Under the pieces are notes generated by a model. That model made no database searches. It had not been told where the DNA came from and saw only the letters and a list, made by a program, of their open reading frames with translations. This document shows positions 1 through 7,155 of a stretch of DNA of 20,990 nucleotides, in pieces. Source of the stretch: CAMDBL01 sp964498125. GTDB lineage: Bacteria; Pseudomonadota; Alphaproteobacteria; Rhizobiales; Hyphomicrobiaceae. The stretch is taken from the NCBI GenBank assembly GCA_964498125.1, contig CAZCGE010000047.1, forward strand, positions 1 through 20,990. Direction: 5' to 3'. Each line of letters opens with the position of its first letter. Position 1 is the first letter of the stretch. Made by a program: the position numbers and the translations under genes.

Positions 1-2
1 GC

Positions 3-131
3 CGCAGGACGAGGCCCATGGGCGTCTTCCAGGATCGCACCAGCATGGACCGCATCCTGTTCGCCGTCTTCTCCCACGAAAACAAAAACCAAGGCGTCAG
101 CACTCCCTTCCTGCTGACACAAACCTTTTGA
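3..131 (+). pseudogene. 3' end of a probable transposase (Mutator/IS256-like C-terminus), cut by the window edge
   Basis: The third frame is open from the left edge to a TGA at 129-131, giving 42 residues. It reads RRTRPMGVFQDRTSMDRILF and ends in a polar tail containing PFLLTQTF. The RRTRxxGxF pattern followed by an aliphatic helix resembles the C-terminus of Mutator/IS256-type transposases, recalled from memory and not searched. No start codon is expected because the gene enters from outside. Whether the full transposase is intact cannot be judged. The next gene is a toxin-antitoxin pair on the same strand, so this end of the window looks like an accessory or insertion-prone region. It could instead be the tail of an unrelated protein. 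Confidence 0.4.
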
Positions 132-218
132 CGTTACCGCGAAAAAGGGCGGTCTTGCCGTAGGCCTGGGGCGCACATATGCTTTGCACGAGGGAGTGTA
201 GGGAGCCAGAGGTGGGCC

Positions 219-485
219 GTGGAGTTCGAGTGGGACCCGGACAAGGCGGCTTCAAACGTCCGCAAGCACGACGTAAGTTTCGAAATTGCGTCACGCGTCT
301 TCTTCGATTCGTTCGTTCTGGACATCAGTGAGGAGGACTATGGCGATGAGATGCGCTATAGTGTTGTGGGGACGGTGGACAACAGGCTCTTGCACGTGAC
401 CTACACCATGCGCGGCGACGCCTATCGGATTATCTCCGCCAGAGCGGTAGAACCTCATGAGCGACGAAAATATCACGAGATTTAA
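219..485 (+). CDS. brnT: BrnT family toxin (type II toxin-antitoxin)
   Basis: This 88-residue protein has the BrnT/DUF497 layout. It starts with EFEWDPDKAASNVRKHDVSF (the WDxxKAxxNxxKHxVSF signature, residues 2-21), then an acidic middle with E-x-R, a VTYTMRGDAYRIISARAV strand region and a final ER-x-Y near the C-terminus. BrnT proteins are small RelE-fold ribonucleases that inhibit translation and are neutralised by a partner encoded immediately downstream. The start is GTG with a purine-rich AGAGGTGG just upstream. The gene overlaps the next one by 29 nt in another frame, so translation is probably coupled. The family call is firm. RNase activity is inferred from the family. Confidence 0.88.
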   Translation: MEFEWDPDKAASNVRKHDVSFEIASRVFFDSFVLDISEEDYGDEMRYSVVGTVDNRLLHVTYTMRGDAYRIISARAVEPHERRKYHEI

Positions 486-816
486 GCTCGATCCCGCCAA
501 CCCTCCAAAGACGGATTGGACGGCGTTCGATGCCCGGACGGAAGCGGAGAACACCGCCGCCGCCCTGAGCGATCCCGACGCACAGCCGGCTACGCCGGAG
601 CAGCTTGCCCGCGCGCGGCGTGTCGTGAATGTTCGCCTGATCCGCGAGCGCCTCGGCCTATCGCAGGAGGAGTTCGCGCGGCGCTTCGGATTGCGCCTCG
701 AGATGGTGCGCGGCTGGGAGGATCGGTCGCTGACGCCCGATCCAGCCGCCGTGACGCTGCTGCGGGTGATCTGGGCGGAGCCGGAGACGGTGCGGCGGGT
801 GGTGGCGGGGGAGTGA
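457..816 (+). CDS. Antitoxin partner of BrnT: BrnA-like N-terminus with an XRE-type helix-turn-helix
   Basis: This 119-residue protein begins inside brnT, the usual toxin-first BrnT order. Residues 1-55 look like the linker of BrnA antitoxins: the MSDENI start, then TDW, a T-x-x-E segment, and DPDAQP before ARARRV. Canonical BrnA then carries a ribbon-helix-helix (DUF4415). Here residues about 60-105 instead read LIRERLGLSQEEFARRFGL followed by a recognition-helix-like VRGWEDRS, which is a typical HTH_3/XRE fold. The likely role is to bind the toxin through the N-terminus and repress its own operon through the HTH. It could be listed simply as a HigA-like HTH protein. The pairing with BrnT is clear from overlap and position, and the hybrid architecture is my reading. 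Confidence 0.78.
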   Translation: MSDENITRFKLDPANPPKTDWTAFDARTEAENTAAALSDPDAQPATPEQLARARRVVNVRLIRERLGLSQEEFARRFGLRLEMVRGWEDRSLTPDPAAVTLLRVIWAEPETVRRVVAGE

Positions 817-1002
817 GGTGGGCGAGGGACGCGATGGCGACAGCTTCTCCTCCCGCTCAGCTTCGCACGAGTGCAGCATGGCCGCGAGGGGCCAGCGGAA
901 ATCTCGCCAACGATGGTGATGTCGCAAAGCCTTGTTCTTGTGCGACGTGCCGGGAAAGGCTCAGTTGAGCCAGATTTCCCTCCACGCCACATTCGGAAGC
1001 CA

Positions 1003-1482
1003 ATGACAACGCTGAGCGACACGCCTCTTATCCGCAGGGCAACAGCAGTCGACGCTGCACGGATCGGCGCACTCGCGCGTGCCGCTTACGCCAAATATGT
1101 ACCGCGCATGGGACGTGACCCAGCACCGATGGCAGTCGACTATGCCGCCGAAATTGCCGCGCGGCGTGTGGTGGTCATAGAGGCGGCTGGAAAGGTCGGC
1201 GGCTATATGGTTGCCTGGCCGGAAGCCGACGCGTACGTCATCGACAATATTGCCGTCGACCCGGGATGTCAGGGTGTAGGTTTAGGCCGGCGCCTGATCG
1301 AGCATGCCGCCGCCCAGGCCAATCGTCTTCACCTGCCGGCGCTGCGGCTCTACACCAACGTGCTGATGATCGAAAACGTGTCGATGTACGCACATTTCGG
1401 GTTTGTCGAAACGCATCGTGCGATCGAGAATGGCTTTGATCGGGTCTATATGCGCCGGAGCCTTTCCAAAGACGGGCAATGA
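1003..1482 (+). CDS. GNAT family N-acetyltransferase
   Basis: This 159-residue protein has the full GNAT fold order. An N-terminal IRRATAVDAARIGAL helix region is followed by the central strands YMVAWPEADAYVIDNIAVDP, motif A at residues 90-95 (QGVGLG, the acetyl-CoA pyrophosphate loop), and motif B with LYTNVLMIENVSMYAHFGF. The ATG at 1003 was chosen because it has GGAAG 4 nt upstream and gives the normal family length. The frame is open 44 codons further upstream to 871, but that extension looks non-native. The protein probably acetylates an amine of a small molecule or protein. The substrate cannot be told. It stands alone, about 190 nt after the BrnT pair and convergent with the LysR gene. 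Confidence 0.88.
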   Translation: MTTLSDTPLIRRATAVDAARIGALARAAYAKYVPRMGRDPAPMAVDYAAEIAARRVVVIEAAGKVGGYMVAWPEADAYVIDNIAVDPGCQGVGLGRRLIEHAAAQANRLHLPALRLYTNVLMIENVSMYAHFGFVETHRAIENGFDRVYMRRSLSKDGQ

Positions 1483-1602
1483 GTTCCGCATTGCTGGCTC
1501 TCTCCTCTCGATGAATCACGAGGCGCACCCATACTGAGCAGGGGCCCAACCGGAACTCAGGATGTGTGGCAGGTGAGCGGGGTGTGGTGCCCTAGCCCAC
1601 AG

Positions 1603-2559
1603 CTATGAAGGCGGCGCCGAGGCCCGCGCGGGTGCAAAGGTGTTATAGCGCTGAAACGCCTGCGCCAAATGTCCCACAAGCGCATTGACGGGAGACAGCG
1701 CAGGCCTCGTCTTTCGATAGATCGCAACGATTGGTAATCCCCCGAGGCATTCCCAATCCGGAAGAACCGGCAACAACGCGCCTGACCGTAATTCGTCGTC
1801 GACATGGCAGGCAAGGAGCCTGATAATCCCGCAGCCGGCGAGCGCAGCTTCGCGAAGCTCCTCGCCGTGCGCTATCAGGGTTGGAGCAAACTTGACTTTC
1901 TCGCGCGCGTCCGGCCTGGCGAACCGCCATTCGTCCAGGACGTCCCGCTCCAATGTCAACGAGGCCAGGCACGCATGCCGAGCGAGGTCAGCGGGGCTGC
2001 GCGGGATGCCCACACGCTCGAGGTATTCAGGGGATGCGCAAACGACGATGGGTGATTGCACGAGCCTTCGTACAATGAGACCCTGCGGCTGCTTGTGCTC
2101 GCCGCCATGCTGGCGCGCGCTGCGGGGGCGGATGAGGACATCGATACCCTCGTCCCCTATTTCGGCACGGTCATTGATACCGAGCAGGATGAGGCGGATC
2201 TCGGGGTAGCTCTGCTGGAACGACGGGATGGCGCGCAACAGCATCCGCCGGCTGAGCGCTGGCCCCATGCCGACTCTGAGCTGCCGGTGCAGTGCGGTAT
2301 CGGCCTGGAATCTCTGGATCGTCTCCTCGAACCTCCGCAGCATCTGGGCACCGTCGCGATAGAAGCGCGCACCTTCGCTCGTCAGCTTCAGCACGCGCGT
2401 GGATCGTGTGAACAGCAAGAGGCCAAGGTCCTCTTCCAGGCCCTTTATCGCCCGGCTGACGGCCGCCGGATCAATCAGCAAGCTGCGCGCCGCCGCGACG
2501 AAGCTGCCGCTCTCGACAACCCGGACGAAGATCTCGATCACACGGATACTTGTGCGCAT
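1603..2559 (-). CDS. LysR family transcriptional regulator
   Basis: This 318-residue protein has the LysR plan. Residues 1-60 form the winged HTH: FVRVVESGSFVAAARSLLID, then AVSRAIKGLEEDLGLLLFTR. An effector-binding domain follows with typical segments such as LRVGMGPALSRRMLL and CGIIRLL near residue 250. It is transcribed divergently from the TctC gene, with 121 nt between the two starts. That arrangement usually means the regulator controls both itself and the transporter component, with a small carboxylate or aromatic co-inducer. No convincing T-N11-A operator could be picked out in the gap. The regulator call is firm, and the inducer is unknown. Confidence 0.93.
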   Translation of the reverse strand: MRTSIRVIEIFVRVVESGSFVAAARSLLIDPAAVSRAIKGLEEDLGLLLFTRSTRVLKLTSEGARFYRDGAQMLRRFEETIQRFQADTALHRQLRVGMGPALSRRMLLRAIPSFQQSYPEIRLILLGINDRAEIGDEGIDVLIRPRSARQHGGEHKQPQGLIVRRLVQSPIVVCASPEYLERVGIPRSPADLARHACLASLTLERDVLDEWRFARPDAREKVKFAPTLIAHGEELREAALAGCGIIRLLACHVDDELRSGALLPVLPDWECLGGLPIVAIYRKTRPALSPVNALVGHLAQAFQRYNTFAPARASAPPS

Positions 2560-2680
2560 GCCGGCTCCGCTCGGTCGATTAATGACATCCTCGCATGACT
2601 GGCGTGCGGTTTCCAGCTCTTATCGAGTCCCGGCGGCGACTGCTAATGGGTGCGTACGACAGGCATCTCGGGAGAGCATC

Positions 2681-3658
2681 ATGAAACTTCACCGCCGCAA
2701 ATTCTTGCACCTGGCAGCGGGCGTTGCCGCACTCCCGGCCATGTCGCGCCTCGCAACGGCGCAATCCTATCCGTCGCGCCCGATACGCATCCTCGTCGGC
2801 TTTGCGGCCGGTGGTAACTTCGACATCATCGCGCGCCTGATCGGCCAATGGCTGTCGGAGCAGCTGCACCAGCCGGTCATTGTCGAGAACCGGCCCGGCG
2901 CGAGCAGCAATATAGCGACCGAAGCAGCCATTCGTGCCCCCGCGGACGGTTATACACTCCTGCTGGGTGGTGCAGTGAACGCCGTCAATGCGACGCTCTA
3001 CGAAAAGCTGAGTTTCAACTTCATCGGCGACCTTGCACCGGTTGCCGGAGTCGTTCGATTTCCCAATGTCATAACGGTGGGTGCATCTTTCCCAGCCAAG
3101 ACGGTTCCAGAATTCATCGCCAACGCGAAAGCAAATCCGGGCAAGATCAACCACGGCTCGTCCGGTAATGGGACCACACAACATCTCGCTGGCGAGCTGT
3201 TCAAGAAGATGACCGACGTCGACTTCACCCATGTCCCTTATAAGGGCGCTTCGCAAGCGATTACTGATCTGCTCGGCGGGCAAGTGCAGGTTTTGTTCGA
3301 GCCCTTGCCCGCGTCGATCCAACACATCAAATCGGGCAAGCTTCGCGCCTTGGCAGTGACAACAGCGATGCGCTCGGAGGCGCTGCCGGACCTGCCGACC
3401 GTGGGCGAATTCGTGCCGGGTTACGAGGCCAGCGGATGGAGCGGCGTATGTGCGCCCAAGAGCACACCAATCGAAATCATCGAGAAGCTCAACAACGTGA
3501 TAAATGCGGGCCTTGCCGATCCCAAGATGAAGGCGCGCCTCGCTGATCTGGGCGCCACGACGCTGGCCGGCTCATCCGCCGACTTCGGAAAGCTCATCGC
3601 CGACGAGACCGAAAAGTGGAGCAAGATCATCCGGGCGGCCAGGATCAAGCTCGAGTAA
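2681..3658 (+). CDS. Tripartite tricarboxylate transporter substrate-binding protein (Bug/TctC family), Tat-type signal
   Basis: This 325-residue periplasmic binding protein starts with MKLHRRKFLHLAAGVAALPA, a twin-arginine (RRKFLH) signal with a likely cleavage near ATAQ-SYP (residues 25-28). The mature part opens with YPSRPIRILVGFAAGG, the hallmark of Bug/TctC proteins. VENRPGASSNIATEAA, DGYTLLLGG and FTHVPYKGASQAITDLLGGQ follow in family order. It presumably binds a di- or tricarboxylate or aromatic acid. The ATG at 2681 was chosen for the GGGAGAG box just upstream and for the signal peptide; the frame is open to 2399 but that part overlaps the LysR gene. No TctA or TctB membrane genes are nearby, as is usual for orphan Bug proteins. 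Confidence 0.93.
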   Translation: MKLHRRKFLHLAAGVAALPAMSRLATAQSYPSRPIRILVGFAAGGNFDIIARLIGQWLSEQLHQPVIVENRPGASSNIATEAAIRAPADGYTLLLGGAVNAVNATLYEKLSFNFIGDLAPVAGVVRFPNVITVGASFPAKTVPEFIANAKANPGKINHGSSGNGTTQHLAGELFKKMTDVDFTHVPYKGASQAITDLLGGQVQVLFEPLPASIQHIKSGKLRALAVTTAMRSEALPDLPTVGEFVPGYEASGWSGVCAPKSTPIEIIEKLNNVINAGLADPKMKARLADLGATTLAGSSADFGKLIADETEKWSKIIRAARIKLE

Positions 3659-3867
3659 ATCCGATCGTCACCGCGCTGACATTCCATATCGTCCGTTCGG
3701 CTAGTCCCGCTTTGCCCGAGACGTCCGACATCCAGGGCGAATGAAGTATGCGCAACGCATCAATTGACGGTGGCGAACCGCCGCTAATGGGTCACTTGCA
3801 AGCAGTGGCGCGATGCAGGTCTCGACCGAGAACTCCCGCACGCGAACGGCGCCAGGGTTACAACGGT

Positions 3868-4242
3868 CTACGGCAGCTGGTAGTCCCGCACGCCGTCCGC
3901 GGCCGACACCTCGACGACGCGGCTGACCATGTCGTCGGCCGGGCTCGCCTGTTGCTCGATAACGTCGAGCGCCAGCACGATCTGCTGCCAGGTCTGCTCC
4001 CGCTCCAGGGCCTCGACGATGATGGCGCCGGGGTGAAGAGTCATGCGCGCGAGCAGCTTGCGGTAATCCCGCCCGTTCGCGGTGATGACGATGCGGTCGT
4101 CGGCAAAGGCGCGGGCGATGATGGTGTCGTCACGGACGCCGCTGAGGCCGATGTAGGCCGGGTGTACCGCGTCGTGATGGCCCATCGCGACGAGCCTGTG
4201 CACATAGCTCGGCGACAGGCACTCGTCGAGCATGAGCTTCAA
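3868..4242 (-). CDS. DUF5615 family PIN-like protein, probable toxin
   Basis: This 124-residue protein begins MKLMLDECLSPSYVHRL, matching the (L)LDENL/CLSP acidic start of DUF5615. DDTIIARAFADDRIVITANG-RDY is the second conserved block, where many members read TNDxDF. The family has a degenerate PIN-nuclease fold and is the toxin-side partner of DUF433 proteins (VapC45-like). Its ATG overlaps the stop of the DUF433 gene by 4 nt, so the two form one translation-coupled unit. The third acidic position of a classical PIN site is not obvious, so nuclease activity is uncertain. The family call is good. Confidence 0.85.
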   Translation of the reverse strand: MKLMLDECLSPSYVHRLVAMGHHDAVHPAYIGLSGVRDDTIIARAFADDRIVITANGRDYRKLLARMTLHPGAIIVEALEREQTWQQIVLALDVIEQQASPADDMVSRVVEVSAADGVRDYQLP

Positions 4243-4514
4243 GCCACGTCAGCCCGCTTTTTCGCCTTGCGCCAAGGCCGGGCGTCGGGGTCCTCCACGA
4301 AAGGCACCCGCTCGGCATAAGCCGCTGCGGCCTCCACTTGCTCGGCCGTGATGTAGGGGTAATCGGCAACGAGGTCGGCCACAGTCTCCACGCCGCGCAG
4401 ACGCGCCGCGATGGCGTAGACCGTGATGCGTGTGCCCTTGATGCAGGGCGTGCCGCCCATGATCTCGGGATCGGAGACGATGAGCTCGCTTGATCTGTCT
4501 TCTCGGTTCGACAT
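4239..4514 (-). CDS. DUF433 domain protein, probable antitoxin
   Basis: This 91-residue protein carries the DUF433 core at residues 20-66: GGTPCIKGTRITVYAIAARL, then a DYPYITAEQVEAAAAYA segment. DUF433 is a small HTH-like domain (VapB45-type) found upstream of DUF5615 toxins. Here it is the first gene of the pair and ends in a 4-nt ATGA overlap with the toxin start. The C-terminus is basic (RKAKKRADVA), which could help nucleic-acid or toxin binding. The Shine-Dalgarno box is weak (GATAGAA). The pair probably regulates itself, but no operator was identified. Confidence 0.85.
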   Translation of the reverse strand: MSNREDRSSELIVSDPEIMGGTPCIKGTRITVYAIAARLRGVETVADLVADYPYITAEQVEAAAAYAERVPFVEDPDARPWRKAKKRADVA

Positions 4515-4566
4515 GCGTTCTATCTACGGCAGGGGTCGCACCGCCGCAAGCCGGCCGCAACGAAAT

Positions 4567-4586
4567 GGGCCGCCAAACCGCGGCCC
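4567..4586 (-). terminator. Candidate terminator hairpin downstream of glnA
   Basis: GGGCCGC at 4567-4573 and GCGGCCC at 4580-4586 form a perfect 7-bp GC-rich stem with a 6-nt loop. It begins 30 nt beyond the glnA stop. On the minus strand the stem is followed only by ATTTCG, so the U-tract is weak. It may instead act as a 3'-end stabilising hairpin. Confidence 0.35.
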
Positions 4587-4615
4587 TCTCCGTAGTGGCG
4601 CGATATCGCCGCCCC

Positions 4616-6031
4616 TTACACCGAATAATACAGATCGAACTCGACCGGGTGTGGGCTCATGCGCACGCGGTCGGACTCGGCCTTCTTCAGCTCGATGTAG
4701 GCGTCGATCATGTCGTCGGAGAAGACGCCGCCCATCTTCAGGAAGGCGCGGTCCTTGTCGAGGTGGTCGAGCGCCTCGTCGAGGCTGCCGCACACGGTCG
4801 GGATCTCGGCGAGTTCGGCCGGCGGCAGGTCGTAGAGGTTCTTGTCGACCGGGGCGCCCGGATGGATCTTGTTCTGGATGCCATCGAGGCCGGCCATCAG
4901 CATCGCCGCGAAGCCGAGATAGGGGTTCGCCGCCGGATCGGGGAAGCGAACCTCGACGCGCTTGGCTTTCGGGCTGGTGGCGTGCGGGATGCGGCACGAG
5001 GCCGAGCGGTTGCGCACCGAGTAGGCGAGCAGCACGGGCGCCTCGTAGCCCGGCACCAGGCGCTTGTAGGAGTTGGTGGTCGGGTTGGTGAAGGCGTTGA
5101 TCGCCCTGGCGTGCTTGAGGATGCCGCCGATGTAGAACAGGCAGGCATCCGACAAGTCCGCGTACTTATTGCCCGCGAACATCGGCGTCGAGCCCTTCCA
5201 GATCGACTGGTGCACGTGCATGCCCGAGCCGTTGTCGCCGAACACCGGCTTCGGCATGAAGCAGGCGGTCTTGCCGTAGGCCTGGGCGACGTTGTGGATC
5301 ACATACTTGTAGATCTGCATGTGGTCGGCCATCTGCAGCATCGGGCCGAACTTGATGCCGAGTTCGTGCTGGGCCGACGCCACCTCGTGGTGGTGCTTCT
5401 CGACGACGACGCCCATTTCGGCCATCACGGAGAGCATCTCCGAGCGGATGTCCTGGGCGCTGTCGACCGGCGGCACCGGGAAGTAGCCGCCCTTGGTGCG
5501 CGGCCGATGGCCGAGGTTGCCCATCTCGTAGGCGGTGCCGGAGTTGGACGGCAGCTCGGCCGAATCGAGGCGGAAGCCGGTGTTGTAGGGGTCGGTGGTG
5601 AAGCGCACATCGTCGAAGATGAAGAACTCGGCCTCCGGGCCGACGAACACCTTGTCGCCGATGCCGGTCTGCTGCAGGTAGGCCTCGGCCTTCTTGGCGA
5701 TGCCGCGCGGGTCGCGCTCGTAGAGCTCACCCGTCGTCGGCTCGACCACGTCGCAGAAGACGGCCAGCGTCGTCTGCGCGAAGAAGGGATCCATGTGGGC
5801 GCTGGCCGGGTCCGGCATCAGCAGCATGTCGGAGGCCTCGATGCCCTTCCAGCCGGCGATCGAGGAGCCATCGAAGGCGTAGCCCTCGGCGAACACAGCC
5901 TCGTCGACGCAGGTGACGTCGGCGGTGACGTGCTGCATCTTGCCTTTGGTGTCGGTGAAGCGCAGGTCGACGAACTTGACGTCCTTGTCCTTAATCATTT
6001 TCAGGACGTCGCTAGCTGTCTTGGTCGGCAT
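4616..6031 (-). CDS. glnA: Type I glutamine synthetase
   Basis: This 471-residue protein joins ammonia to glutamate using ATP and forms a cytoplasmic dodecamer. The beta-grasp domain comes first (KFVDLRFTDTKGKMQHVT). The catalytic domain follows with FDGSSIAGW, VGPEAEFFIFD (metal-binding glutamates), EVASAQHELGIKF, KPVFGDNGSGMHVHQSIWK, NSYKRLVPGYEAPV and RIPHATSPKAKRVEVRFPDP. The adenylylation tyrosine is at about residue 400 in KNLYDLP, so the enzyme is probably controlled by GlnE. Length and motifs are those of GSI-beta. It follows glnB by 67 nt on the same strand. GAGGGGAG just upstream of the ATG is a good ribosome binding site. It probably shares the glnB promoter; no separate one was identified. 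Confidence 0.98.
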   Translation of the reverse strand: MPTKTASDVLKMIKDKDVKFVDLRFTDTKGKMQHVTADVTCVDEAVFAEGYAFDGSSIAGWKGIEASDMLLMPDPASAHMDPFFAQTTLAVFCDVVEPTTGELYERDPRGIAKKAEAYLQQTGIGDKVFVGPEAEFFIFDDVRFTTDPYNTGFRLDSAELPSNSGTAYEMGNLGHRPRTKGGYFPVPPVDSAQDIRSEMLSVMAEMGVVVEKHHHEVASAQHELGIKFGPMLQMADHMQIYKYVIHNVAQAYGKTACFMPKPVFGDNGSGMHVHQSIWKGSTPMFAGNKYADLSDACLFYIGGILKHARAINAFTNPTTNSYKRLVPGYEAPVLLAYSVRNRSASCRIPHATSPKAKRVEVRFPDPAANPYLGFAAMLMAGLDGIQNKIHPGAPVDKNLYDLPPAELAEIPTVCGSLDEALDHLDKDRAFLKMGGVFSDDMIDAYIELKKAESDRVRMSPHPVEFDLYYSV

Positions 6032-6098
6032 ACAAACTCCCCTCTTCTCTCAAGAGTTCACTGTTGGTTGGTTGTGGCGTCGTTTCGGCGGCTAAGAC

Positions 6099-6437
6099 CT
6101 AGATGGCGTCCGTGCCGGTCTCGCCGGTGCGGATGCGAATAGCCTCCTCGATGGTGGAAATAAAGATCTTTCCGTCACCGATGCGGCCGGTCTTTGCCGC
6201 CTTCTGAATGGCCTCCACTGCTTTGTCGAGCATTTCGTCGGCAAGGACGACCTCGATTTTCACCTTGGGCAGGAAATCGACGACATATTCGGCGCCGCGA
6301 TAGAGCTCGGTGTGACCCTTCTGGCGGCCGAAGCCCTTGGCCTCGATGACCGTGATGCCCTGCAAGCCGATTTCCTGCAGCGCCTCTTTCACTTCGTCAA
6401 GCTTGAACGGCTTGATAATGGCTTCGATTTTTTTCAT
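6099..6437 (-). CDS. glnB: Nitrogen regulatory protein P-II
   Basis: This 112-residue PII protein begins MKKIEAIIKPFKLDEVKEAL. It has the T-loop with the uridylylation tyrosine at residue 51 (RGAEYVVDF), the B-loop TGRIGDGKIF, and a C-terminal IRIRTGETGTDAI. PII trimers sense 2-oxoglutarate and ATP/ADP and, through GlnD uridylylation, control GlnE and NtrB activity on glutamine synthetase. The ATG at 6437 gives the exact family length. The frame is open 10 codons upstream, but those in-frame ATGs abut the AAGGAG box (6450-6455), so they lack spacing. That box lies 12 nt from the chosen start, which is somewhat long. The gene is first in a glnB-glnA operon. It is called glnB rather than glnK because of its glnA neighbour. 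Confidence 0.97.
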   Translation of the reverse strand: MKKIEAIIKPFKLDEVKEALQEIGLQGITVIEAKGFGRQKGHTELYRGAEYVVDFLPKVKIEVVLADEMLDKAVEAIQKAAKTGRIGDGKIFISTIEEAIRIRTGETGTDAI

Positions 6438-6496
6438 GGGCAGCATCATCTCCTTGGCGCCGCACACAGCGCGCGCGTATCGGACGGAATTCGTTA

Positions 6497-6512
6497 AGCA
6501 CGTGTTGTGCCA
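6497..6512 (-). promoter_or_regulatory. Sigma-54 (RpoN) promoter for glnB-glnA
   Basis: Read on the minus strand the sequence is TGGCACAACACGTGCT. It matches the sigma-54 consensus TGGCACR-N4-TTGCW at every defined position except one (G for T). The GG (-24) and GC (-12) dinucleotides have the correct spacing. Transcription would start near 6486, about 50 nt before the glnB start codon. Sigma-54 promoters with NtrC control are known for glnB-glnA in alphaproteobacteria. An isolated NtrC-like half-site TGGTGCA lies upstream at 6559-6565; its expected partner half is poor. Confidence 0.68.
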
Positions 6513-6774
6513 ACCCTAAGAGTCTTCAGAAATATGCTTATTTATCTGGACGTTGCTGTGGTGCAGCGACGACGCGAGAGCGGTTCGGCGGGACCTGGGT
6601 GATTAATTGTTGCTCTAGTTGCCTAATATTATTGCAGGTTCGCCCGAGATGGTCGCCCAACACTTAGGCAATGCTGAATTTATCAGGTCTGGCCGCTGTG
6701 CGCGCTCGCCGCGGTGTGTTACGCGGCAAACGCCGCTGTCGTTCGGCTACGCAGGCTGTCGCAGGATACGCTCC
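6513..6774. other. Divergent intergenic region between glnB and the VOC gene
   Basis: The full glnB-to-VOC gap is about 337 nt (6438-6774). Besides the sigma-54 element it holds AT-rich stretches (around 6515-6550 and 6600-6640) suited to regulator binding or a promoter for the rightward VOC-nnr genes. No clear sigma-70 pair or terminator could be picked out. A rightward frame is open from 6619 into the VOC gene, but that extension lacks VOC-like sequence. Confidence 0.4.
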
Positions 6775-7155
6775 ATGAAGGTTGTCGGCATCGACCATTT
6801 CGTTCTGACCGTGGCCTCCATCGAGGTTGCCGTCGACTTTTATCGGCGCGTGCTCGGCATGGAGGCCGTACAATTCGGGCCGCAGCAACGCTGGGCCCTC
6901 ACGTTCGGGCCGCACAAGATCAACCTGCACGAGAAAGGCCGCGAGTTCGAGCCGAAGGCGGCCGTCGCGCTGCCGGGGACAGCCGATCTGTGCTTCCTGG
7001 TCGATGATTTCGCCGGCCTGGCCGCGCATCTGGCGGCGCAAGGCGTCGCGATCATGATGGGACCGGTACCGAGATCCGGCGCGCGCGGCGAGATCTTGTC
7101 GTATTACTTCCGCGATCCTGACCAGAATTTGATCGAGCTCAGCACCTATGTCTGA
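6775..7155 (+). CDS. VOC family (glyoxalase/dioxygenase-fold) protein
   Basis: This 126-residue protein has the two beta-alpha-beta-beta-beta modules of the vicinal-oxygen-chelate fold. Module one starts IDHFVLTVASIEVAVDFY (H8) and includes INLHEKG (H52). Module two includes DLCFLVDDFAGLAAHL and ends YYFRDPDQNLIELSTY (E121). H8, H52 and E121 sit where metal ligands lie in glyoxalase-type members, so a metal-dependent enzyme is likely; the substrate is unknown. The ATG at 6775 is preferred because the fold begins there. The stop overlaps the nnr start by 8 nt, so the two genes are co-translated. Confidence 0.88.
   Translation: MKVVGIDHFVLTVASIEVAVDFYRRVLGMEAVQFGPQQRWALTFGPHKINLHEKGREFEPKAAVALPGTADLCFLVDDFAGLAAHLAAQGVAIMMGPVPRSGARGEILSYYFRDPDQNLIELSTYV

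Noticed and set aside
4490..6142. 550-codon + strand frame opposite glnA
   Set aside because: It is the antisense shadow of a GC-rich, strongly conserved gene. Its sequence is rich in low-complexity H, V, R and D and has no domain.
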